A stretch of 64,000 nucleotides of DNA from positions 3,725,001 to 3,789,000 of the forward strand of contig OY970824.1 of assembly GCA_963853835.1 (NCBI GenBank), read 5' to 3'. The notes beneath the pieces were generated by a model, which saw only the letters and a list, made by a program, of their open reading frames with translations, did no database searches and had not been told where the DNA came from. Positions 1 through 9,048 of the stretch are shown one piece after another (position 1 is the stretch's first letter; each line of letters opens with the position of its first letter). Made by a program: the position numbers and the translations under genes. The stretch comes from Calendula officinalis. Its lineage: Eukaryota > Streptophyta > Magnoliopsida > Asterales > Asteraceae.

Positions 1-2012
1 ATTTTGTTTAGAGATGTTAAAATGTAAGTTTTCATTCCCAAGTTAAATAATTGGTTCTTCTTGTACAGGTTGATGCCCGTTGGTTAGGGTTGTATCGTGT
101 GAAATTTGATTACAAAAAGTTAATTTCTTTAAGTTGTATGTTATAATTTTGAATAAAATTATTTGGGAGAGTTTTTTCATTTATACTAGAGTTTGGGCAC
201 ATTTTGACCTGTTTGAATAATATGATTTAGAAGAGTTTTAACTATACTTTGGGCGCATATCGAGCCGTTGGGCGCATTTTGGTACCTTTTGTTTTAGCTA
301 TATTTCAACTTCTTCCACAATTAAAAATTATATATTATCATTTTAACCTAAATAAAATCATGTTCTCTAAAGGTTGTTATTTACCATTTCCTCCAGAGTT
401 TAGGCACAATCAAAGATTATGCAGTCCTAGAACTGCTGCAAATGGGTTTTGTTAGTGAGTTGGTTAAAAACGAGGAAAAGAGAATCTTCAAAATTTCATA
501 TTGTTTGACATGCAAACATTAGAATATATAATAGCAATGTCCCATTAAATATTATGAATTCAAATTCATCAATGGCCTGTCCAGTTTCAATCATGGAATG
601 GGTCAAAATAAATTCGATGTATTCGATTAAAGATTTGTGAAATGGTTACATATTTTAATTGTCCCCTAAAGGCCAATGGTTTGTAATTATTTTCTTGACT
701 TGCAATTGCCTAAAATTAAAAAATAGACTTATTACTTGAATTGCGTTTAACCAGTGTTTTGAAGATCGGGTAGCACCGACAGGTCCAACTGGTTCAACTG
801 GAAAGCGAACCTTCAACCGGTTATAGCGGTTCAACCCCTATAACCAAACCACATTAAAATGGCCGGTTTAGTTAGATATGGTAGAAACTGGCGAACCGGA
901 GTTGGCATCTTCAAACTAGCTATCAAATATTTAAAACTCTTTGGCATACACCAGTAGGAAAAACTCTCTCTTTGCTCGTAGTAAGATTTTTCTTTTATTA
1001 GAAGAGAATGAATCAAGAATGATTCTTGAACCAATGTGAGACAAAACTTGTATGGTAAATATATAAGCTAAGGTAATAGTATTGTACTTATAGTGGATAT
1101 GATTTTGGTGGGATAGATGTTTAGAGCAATGTGAGATAAATGTAGACCACCCATAAGTAAATAAATTCAAACTTTGACATGATAGAGTAATCGTGATACT
1201 CATGTTTCAAGGTGCAATTTAAGCATGCATAAAGAATAAGGTGAGGTTTAAGTGAAGGAAAAGTAAAGATGGGTTTGTTTTGGATGGATTTTCAAGTGAT
1301 GGATGTTTATGACGACAATGGGAAGAGATTTAGATTGTAATTGGAAGAGTTTAATACAATAAGTTTTGTATTGGTGTAAAGATTGAAATATGAGAAGATT
1401 GAAAAACTAAAATTCCATTTGTAGACTTCATGCGGTGACTTGTACTATACAACTATCAATGCATGTGATTTTTTTACTGACCCATTTTTACAACATTACC
1501 TGCTGGAAGTGAAGAAATGGCATTTGGTTGACTCGTATGAAGTCAAAATTTATGTAGGCAAATGCTATATTGCTATCATGTTTGTTTTTTGGTTTTCTTA
1601 TCATGTTTGTTTTGTGTATTTTAGGTTTTTTGGCATTCTTGTTCTACCGGTGCGACCGTTTTTAAGCCATCGGGCGGTCCGCTTCAAAATCCAGATTTTA
1701 AAACATTGCTTACAACAACTATTACTTATTTATTGAAATTGAAAATAATTTGTGAATTGTCGTGTAAATGAATATTTTTCTAGAGATAACAATGAATGCT
1801 CAAGATGGAATATTTACGTTTACCCTGATTTATATTCATTTGTACAGTTAGAAAAAAAGAACACTAATTTGCTCGGTCTGCAATATAGTTATCAGGTACC
1901 CGCCGCCGTATTGCGCGGGTACCTGCTGGTACATAAAGAATATACAATAATATATTCTAACAGTTGTAAATTAAGATTTTTAATTAGAACAATTCCTTTA
2001 ATTTACTCTATA
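1..2012. other. AT-rich intergenic DNA, no gene seen
   Basis: I see no splice-compatible coding sequence and no recognisable protein domain here. Open frames are short and lack conserved motifs. The only structure I can name is a Helitron-like 3' end near 1895-1929. Confidence 0.6.
1895..1929 (+). mobile_element. Helitron-like 3' terminus (candidate)
   Basis: A GC-rich hairpin with arms GGTACCCGCC and GCGGGTACC (1895-1923) is followed by CTGG at 1926-1929, which fits the hairpin plus CTRR end of plant Helitrons. A close relative lies at 32486-32521 and ends in CTAG followed by T. No 5' end was identified, so element length is unknown. Confidence 0.35.
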
Positions 2013-2069
2013 TAATAATAATAATGATAATAATAGTAAGAAAAGCACCAAATCCAATAATAATACGGA

Positions 2070-2139
<70 letters not shown>

Positions 2140-2244
2140 GAAGTAATAATAATAAAATATATAATTTATAAGAATTGGATAATTCTAAGACCTTCTTCCT
2201 AGAACGGTTTATCTCTATGAAATTCTTTGGCAGAGGGACTATAA

Positions 2245-2309
<65 letters not shown>

Positions 2310-2333
2310 GGTGTAATAATGATATTGATAATG

Positions 2334-2429
<96 letters not shown>

Positions 2430-2435
2430 TTTTTT
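2013..2435. repeat. AAT/TAA microsatellite cluster
   Basis: Several long (TAA)n/(AAT)n runs are separated by short unique segments and by a GATAAT-type hexamer run near 2325-2365. It is non-coding. Confidence 0.9.
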
Positions 2436-3311
2436 TATATATGCTCTTGGGTATCAAAAGTGTGATGTTTTTTTTGCTCATTGCATTAATTCATATAACG
2501 CTTTCTTTTTAATTTTAGAAATGGTAAAATTAGTTTTACATGAACTAATTAATAACTAATTAAACCGTTTCAGTTTCTAGTTTTGTAACATTATGATTTT
2601 TGGTTTCAATCAGGTTCTCGGATGATTTGGACTAAAAAAACCGACTGGAACCGAAAACATATAAGTCGGATTTTGGTTTTGAGAATTCGTCACAGTTTTA
2701 TGATACTATTAGTTTCGGTGTTATTCGCTTTAGTTTCTGAACTGGACTTCCCGATAATGACTGAATTTTGGAAAAGATGGTACGATTTTTATAAATAGCC
2801 TTTTATTAAGAGTAAATTACATTTGTATCCTTCAAGTACTGTATTTAATGGTATCTCCTTTGAATGTTTGTTATGACTTTGGATCTGAATTGAATGTCGT
2901 TAATCTCCATCAAGTACTAAATTTAATGGTCTCTCATTTAACTGTTTGATATGACTTTGGACGCTGAATTGGATGGCGTTAACCTCCACCACGTACATTT
3001 ACTTCATCATAGAAATTGAAAAGCATAATCCTTGGTTGTCTCGATCCCAAACCCTTTGATCATGTCCCATTGCACCCCTAACGCCACCATTGATCCTAAG
3101 TTCATGTTTCGCTTACGTATATGTTTTATTGTGATTAATTTATTTTTCAGATAAGAGGCTTTGGCTCGCCAAATTGCCATTAAAAAGCATTTGGCGGCGC
3201 TAAAGCCACACTGGCGGTCTCGCCAAACATCCACCTTCAGCCTACCTTTTCAAATTGGCGGAGCCTCAAATTGTAGCATTCACCCTCCCTCTGCTCCATC
3301 ACCCCTGCAAC
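2436..3311. other. Intergenic, with an imperfect tandem duplication
   Basis: No gene is visible. Positions 2826-2982 hold two diverged copies of a 78-bp unit (the word CAAGTACT recurs at 2833 and 2911). Confidence 0.55.
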
Positions 3312-3626
3312 TAGGGGTCAATATGTGGACCGAAAAAATCGAACTGAACCCGACCCGAACCAAACCAAGACCGAAAACTTGTAATAGGTTTCGGTTATGA
3401 AAATTCATCATTTTCGGTTTCGGTTTTATCGGTTTCGGTTCGGTTCGGTCCTCAGATAAAATGAGCATTTAGGCTTAAAAAAACGAACCGAAACCGAATC
3501 GAACCGAACCGGACCGAACAAAACCGAAAACTTGTAATAGGTTTGGTTTCAGTTTTGAAAATTCATCATTTTCGGTTTCATTTCTATCGATTTCGATTAG
3601 TTCGATTTCAGAACCGTACTCCCCTA
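3312..3626. mobile_element. hAT-type MITE rich in AACCGAA words
   Basis: The element starts TAGGGGTC, ends ACTCCCCTA and is flanked by an exact 8-bp duplication CCTGCAAC (3304-3311 and 3627-3634), which is diagnostic for hAT insertion. Its inside is two related halves made of AACCGAA/TTCGGTT words that can fold back on themselves. It encodes nothing. Related copies lie at 25019-25555 and 57260-57544. Confidence 0.85.
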
Positions 3627-3852
3627 CCTGCAACGTCTATAAGCCTATAAATGAGTGTTAAACAAGAGATGGGAACTTTGTCATTACTCATTAGTATTAA
3701 AATTATGTTAAAAAGCATAAAAAAAAAACATAAAAAAAAACAAACTTGGTTTAACATACATTTCACCTTATAAATGCTTTGAAGTGACAAAACTACATAT
3801 CATGTCGGTGACAAATGATGGTGGTTAACGATCCAGGTTAATGACATCCAAC

Positions 3853-3952
3853 CTTTTTTTTGACAGCTAGTTAGTAAGTTAGTGGTTCGAGCCTAAACAG
3901 TGACATCCACAAGGGCAGTATGCCTTCCTCGAACCTTCCACCTTTTTGTCCA
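3853..3952 (-). mobile_element. Short SINE-like repeat with A-tail (minus strand)
   Basis: This ~100-bp unit recurs at 24122-24224, where a 16-bp target duplication proves mobility. It starts with a T-run on the plus strand (an A-tail on minus) and contains a B-box-like GGTTCGAGG word. The target duplication of this copy is not clear. Confidence 0.55.
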
Positions 3953-4878
3953 TGACGGAACTTTAACCCATGAACACCATCATTTGAACGAAACTTTGAA
4001 AATAGTGACGGAAAATGCAACTATACTACAGCAGGGACTATATCGTAACTTGTGCAAATCAAGGGATGAAAAACGTAATTTACTTTCACTAGAAGTTTTT
4101 AATAACAATAGTCAAGTATAGAATGATAATAACCTCTTGTAGTTTTTTTTCTAAGTTTGTAAGAATATATATGTAAAGGGAGGGTTGCTCCCTGCATCTC
4201 CTCTTTGTGTCCTAAATCCATGACGTTTTCTCCCCTTTACATGGACGGGTCGTAAGAGGCTCAATGGTTGTTCAGACAACTATTACTGGTCGCCAAATTT
4301 CAAAAGGAATGAGTTTGGTCGGAGTTTTTATGTGTTTGGTCGCAAGAAAAAAAAGCTGATGTATCGGTGAGGTGGCGGGCGTGACCAAAGGTGGTTTGGT
4401 CACCCCTTAAGCGCAGTCTAAGAAGCATGCTATGGCGACATCAAGGCTCGAGGCATTATCATAACGTTACCAGCTTTTGGCCAAAACGTTATAAAAATTG
4501 AACTTTAATGAAAAATCATAATACTATATAATTACAAATCTAAATGTGAACTTAATATATGAATTATTATGTAAAATGAATGGGTTTCTATTTTTTGTAA
4601 ACTTGATATATATAAATTACAGTCTTAATTCACACATTAAAAAACATTTTAACTCAAATTATGACTTGAAGATTTATTACAGATGATCTATATGATTTAC
4701 CAAAAATAATAAATTTGACAAGTCTCAAAAATTACAATACTATCATTAATTTTTGGCAAACGAAATTATGAATGAGATGGACCATCCGTATAATATATTC
4801 TTTTAACAACGAAAGAATAATTGTTGAATACTTGAATCCCTATAAAAAAGAAGTAACACGTTTAAAAATAGGAAAACA
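3953..4878. other. Intergenic; upstream flank of the CAX gene
   Basis: No coding sequence is seen. The final ~100 bases should contain the original CAX promoter and 5' leader, because the old start codon lies at 4879. Confidence 0.5.
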
Positions 4879-4914
4879 ATGGCTTCCACGGAGACGGAAC
4901 CATGGTTGCTCGAA
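4879..4914 (+). pseudogene. Severed first 12 codons of the CAX gene
   Basis: Reading from the ATG at 4879 gives MASTETEPWLLE, then the MULE begins at 4915. Joining this to the sequence after the second target duplication (8987 on) continues in the same frame as NGTVKRLTKESRNGHGH, and the TEPW and ENG words are typical of the CAX N-terminus. So this is the original start of the exchanger downstream, now separated from it by 4 kb. The last ten bases are the left target duplication. In the current arrangement it would read into the transposon. Confidence 0.8.
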
Positions 4915-5139
4915 GAATTTTTTTCAAAAATAGGCTCGATCGGAGGTGATTTTTCACGAATAGGCTCGATTTTTTCCGGTTTTCAAAAATAGGCTTTCCG
5001 CCGTCCCCGAGTCCGGCTTCCATTTGAAACAACGACTCCCCGAGCCCGGCTTCTTCGTGTTTGATGTGACCAGCGGATTAGAAGGAGTCCCCGAGTCCGG
5101 CTTTAGCTTGGACGGGGTCCCCGAGCCCGGCTTCAGCTT
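4915..5139 (+). repeat. Left terminal inverted repeat of the MULE
   Basis: It matches the reverse complement of 8752-8976 with no length difference and about one mismatch near the inner end. From ~4999 inward it is built from near-regular copies of CCCCGAGYCCGGCTT. Confidence 0.9.
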
Positions 5140-5332
5140 TAGAAACACTCCTCGAGTCCGGCTTTTAAGCTTGGCTTCCCCTTATATAAGTTTACGGAGT
5201 CACACTCCATATCATAAAAAAAAACGACTTCACCTCCATATCATAACACTTCAATACACACTTCACAAACCAACACAATAAAAAAACGATTTCATCAAAA
5301 AAAAACATACTTCACAAATCATAAAATTAAGA

Positions 5333-5930
5333 ATGAGTTCGTCGAATAACGAGTCACCTCCATATCACCCCGTGTATGATTCGCCTCCTTTAGATGAGGC
5401 TGAGTTAGAATGTTTGATAGCTATGGATTATAATGAGGTGCATGCGGAAGAAATTGCAGACGAGGAGCAACTTCTTTGGCTTGATCAAGAGCAAGCTCGA
5501 TATGAGCGACATATTGAAGTGTTGCGTGAAATAGGACCACCGGTTGTTCATCTCTGGCAGTTAAAAGGGAGGTTTAAGAATTTTGACAGGAGAAAGCAAA
5601 AGATGGTACGTTTAAAATTACAAGATAATATTTGTTCAATTAACTAAAATTAAAATTTTTTGGTATTTTCAGCTTTTACCGCCTCGGTTTGTGAGGCAGC
5701 ATAACCACCTACTTCAGAAAAGACATTGCGTGATACGAAGAGGTGATTCTGTTGAAGTCATGGACCTCCATGCTACTCAATTTGGGGAAGTTAAAATGAG
5801 TGGTGATTTCAAGCATTTCATGCATGAAAACGGAATTCTACCTGATGAACTTTGTACTTTTATCATAAATCATGACTATCAGACTAATGGTAGAAATGTG
5901 ATTTTTACTGTTAAACGTGAGAATGAATGA
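5333..5930 (+). CDS. Unknown 176-aa protein carried inside the MULE
   Basis: There are two exons, 5333-5605 and 5673-5930, joined by a 67-bp intron with GTACGT donor and a TTTTCAG acceptor. Splicing preserves the frame and gives 176 residues. The N-terminal ~70 residues are acidic (DEAELECLIAMDYNEVHAEE), followed by a basic segment near FKNFDRRKQKM and a compact C-terminal half ending FTVKRENE. I recognise no domain, signal peptide or membrane segment. It runs convergent to the transposase and lies inside the inverted repeats, so it is element cargo: either a captured host gene fragment or a MULE accessory gene. An intact frame across a functional-looking intron suggests it was expressed recently. 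Confidence 0.65.
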
Positions 5931-6066
5931 TATGTAATATAGTTTGATATATCATGTGAAATAAAACTGGTCTTATCATATTAAAACGTGCATTAAAAAA
6001 CTATTACATATTTAATAATACATTAACTTAAGTACTAAAAAAATAACTGAAAAGCACAAAATGCTT

Positions 6067-7239
6067 CTACACTCTTCTTTCTCCACTAAGATTTGGGCAT
6101 CTGGTTCTGTTATGCCCTTCCCGGTCGCAAATTCCACAACGGTTTTTGCCAGATTGCGTTGGATCTGCCTGGTCCATCTCCATAGGGAACCTATTCACCT
6201 GTCTCCTCCCTCTTCTTGTGGAAATTCTTCCACTTGCGGCTCTCAATTCCCAATTCGGGTCGTTCCAGTAAAAGACATGGGCTAGCGGGGTAAAGGCTTT
6301 TCTATATTGACGTTGCCAATAGTGTGTTGTGTACACCCGATTCGCGAGAAGGTTCGGGTCATCACCTCTATGACGACAAACGGCAATAGCATGTGAACAC
6401 GGAAATCGCATCATTTGCCACTTCCCGCATGTACAAGTACCGTTTCCACCGTTGTAAGTCACCGTTTGATCGTTCCCACCACTTTGGCCCTGAACCGTTG
6501 TCCTGACACTGTACACGCCCTCCGCGTAGTCAAAGTTCATAATATCGTGCTGCCGTCCATATCTGTCGCGCCTGGTGAAAAGATCCCACATACGCGGGGT
6601 TAGTGGCGTGTTACATTTAGACGCTTTCTCAGCACGCTCTCTGAAGAGGTTGACAGTTTTTGTGAATGTGAAGTCAACCATTGCCTTAATTGGGAGAAGC
6701 CTAGCCCCACGCAGTACATTGTTGTAACTCTCGGCGATGTTTGATGTCGTGTTCCCCCAACGTCTATGGTCTGTGTCTCCCAAAAGAGTCCACTTATCAA
6801 CCCCGATCTCCTCCAGATACGCCCCCGCGGACTCGTTGATAGATATGAGTTCGTCTCTGGCTACCTGAAACTTACGCAATTCAGTAGTGGCACCCATCAC
6901 CCAACATAGTTGTTTCATTCGGTGGTTTTTGAAACTCTTGTGGAGGTTGCTTCTGACGTGCCTCAGACAATATCTATGAAACGCATTTGGCTCCCGCCAC
7001 TCTTCAAGATTGTTCATTGCATATAGAAGCCCTGGGTGCCTGTCAGAAATGACACATAACCGACGTAGCCTGCCAGATTGTTGATTACGTTGATTGCAAA
7101 CGTACTGCCGTAGGTTATTGAAGAACCATGCCCAATTTTCGTTTGACTCCTCGTCAACAATGGCATACGCGAGAGGTAGAATCTGATTATTCGCGTCTTT
7201 TGTGACGGCAGTCAACAGTTTCGCTCCATTTTCAGATTG
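6067..7239 (-). pseudogene. MULE transposase, N-terminally truncated
   Basis: The open frame starts just after a stop at 7240-7242 and has no ATG where the family has one. It retains much of the MULE catalytic domain: LTAVTKDANNQILPLAYAIV, then ISDRHPGL carrying the second catalytic Asp, the CLRHVRSNLHK segment, and SNIAESYN, where the catalytic Glu is expected. A SWIM zinc finger (CTCGKW...CSHAIAVC) and a C-terminal CCHC knuckle (CGICDREGHNRTRC) follow. The DNA-binding N-terminus and the DGT segment with the first catalytic Asp are missing; the DNA upstream (7243-7480) is AT-rich and non-coding. It can no longer supply full transposase activity, though C-terminal DNA- or protein-binding parts may persist. 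Confidence 0.85.
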
Positions 7240-7481
7240 TCATAACTCTTTCGTTACTTATCTTTTTGCTATAATTCTTTTTCATATGTTTACACTATCA
7301 TCAATACTGCAACTATCATTTAGAAAGTTATATCCGAATAACTTAAAGGTGTACTGTATCAAGCTCCAAAGTTAGACATTTAAATTTTTTTCAAATTTTT
7401 TTTTTTAATACTTTATTTTTAAATGACAAATAAACACTAATTTTGCATTTTTATAAATTAATACCAAATACAATTGAAATT

Positions 7482-8612
7482 TTATTCCAAATCATCAAAC
7501 AAAACCTCGGATCTAAAAGGATAAATTTCGGGTTGTGATTCTAAAATACGATAGCTATACAAATCACGAGCCATAAGTTGTCGATAACCCGTAGCGGTCT
7601 GATTATTATCGACGACTCCATCTTGCTTGATTGATTTCCCTGTTACCAGATAATGCATAAATTTACAAACAAACACAGCAGAGTCTTCTTCCCTTCCTTG
7701 AGGTATGCCTTTGGCGAAACCAAGATTCGCCTTAACTTGGGGGTTTCTTTCTTCATAGGAGAAACTCCTTTTAAAACTGGGCAAAACATCTCGCCAACGT
7801 TTTAGGGTTGCCTTAAGCAAGTCATGGTTTATGGAACGACGACAACTGCAAATTAAACTTGTATCGTTGCTAACAAGATCCATCTGCACAAGCAACCAAA
7901 CGTTATCATTTAAACGTAACGGAATGTATAAGACATCCACGTCCCCCCAAGCGGGGTAAGGTGTCAAACTGCCGTCTGCATATTTTACAGCATCTGATCC
8001 GTGAGGCGGTAAGAGTAGAGACTCAAACTTGGTAGGCATTATTGTCCATCGCTTATATTCTCCAGTATTATAGCCAAGATACAACCGATAACGCATCCAT
8101 CTTCTAACCCAACAATCTATATGCTGTAATAAATATACAATTATTTACATTTGAGATTCGATTAATAATATGGATAATAACATAATTAAATTACGTACCG
8201 CACGGAACAAAACAGAGCTGGAATTCTCATCTAACAGGGTACTCCAAAACTCCCTAGGTACCTGTGTACGACCTAAGAATACAATATAGCAACAGGTTTC
8301 ATTCCCGCGCCTATCCCCGGTCAAGCAAAATTCCTCTACACTCCTGGCCCAACCATACTCCTCAACCAAGTCGATTGTTTCTGGTTGTTGATTACGTATT
8401 GAGGAGTTTTCAGTTTCCTGCTCCACAACCGCCTCCTCCGCCGCCCCTTCATAAGCAAGGTTATCCATTTCACATATTGTACGTTGCATCTCGTCAATGA
8501 TAATTTGAAGTTCACGGGCTCGAGATCGTTGACTCATTAGGTCAATTCTCTCTTCTAACATCTCAACCTGTAGTCGAAGTTCCATAATTAAGACTTTTTG
8601 ACTTCGCCACAT
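7482..8612 (-). CDS. Ulp1-like (C48 family) protein of the MULE, catalytic residues lost
   Basis: Two exons, 8612-8199 and 8123-7482, splice in frame across a 75-bp GT-AG intron to give 351 residues. The N-terminal ~65 residues are a predicted coiled coil (LRLQVEMLEERIDLMSQ). The rest follows the Ulp1/SUMO-protease layout: HIDCWVRRW after the junction, then LYIPLRLNDNVWLLVQMDL and PQGREEDSAVFVCKFMHYL. Active family members have His before the Trp in the second motif and DCG in the last. Here these read NVW and DSA, so catalytic His and Cys are replaced, and the middle Asp position also looks changed. Ulp1-like ORFs are common passengers of plant MULEs. The intact frame despite lost catalysis suggests a non-proteolytic role or early decay. 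Confidence 0.75.
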
Positions 8613-8751
8613 AGTATTAGAAATATGTTTTTTTTTTTTTTGTTTGAGATATAAGGGTAGAAGTAATTTTTTTTTGGATGTTGTTATTTAAGCCGGAGTG
8701 TGGTATTATATAGGAAACGTAGGCCTAAAGTCGGACTCTATGACACCGTCC

Positions 8752-8976
8752 AAGCTAAAGCCGGGCTCGGGGACCCCGTCCAAGCTAAAGCCGGACTCGG
8801 GGACTCCTTCTAATCCGCTGGTCACATCAAACACGAAGAAGCCGGGCTCGGGGAGTCGTTGTTTCAAATGGAAGCCGGACTCGGGGACGGCGGAAAGCCT
8901 ATTTTTGAAAACCGGAAAAAATCGAGCCTATTCGTGAAAAATCACCTCCGATCGAGCCTATTTTTGAAAAAAATTC
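8752..8976 (-). repeat. Right terminal inverted repeat of the MULE
   Basis: It mirrors 4915-5139. Its outer end lies 10 bp (one target duplication) before the residual CAX coding sequence, so any promoter activity in it would point at the exchanger. Confidence 0.9.
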
Positions 8977-9048
8977 GTTGCTCGAAAACGGCACCGTCAA
9001 GAGACTAACGAAGGAATCGAGAAACGGCCATGGACACAGCCTCATAAC

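Larger units (their letters stand above)
4915..8976. mobile_element. Mutator-like element (MULE), 4062 bp
   Basis: Both ends begin GAATTTTTTTC as inverted repeats and are flanked by a perfect 10-bp duplication GTTGCTCGAA (4905-4914 and 8977-8986), in the 8-11 bp range of MULEs. Terminal inverted repeats are 225 bp and nearly identical, pointing to a recent insertion. Inside, minus-strand genes encode an Ulp1-like protein (7482-8612) and the C-terminal two thirds of a MULE transposase (6067-7239); a plus-strand two-exon ORF (5333-5930) converges on them. The transposase lacks its N-terminus, so the copy is probably non-autonomous. The insertion lies in coding exon 1 of the CAX gene. Confidence 0.93.

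Noticed and set aside
4954..5281. Opposed frames with Pro-Gly-Ser-rich repeats (also 8698-8937)
   Set aside because: They read through the iterated CCCCGAGYCCGGCTT units of the MULE TIRs; the same peptide appears at both ends because the TIRs are copies.
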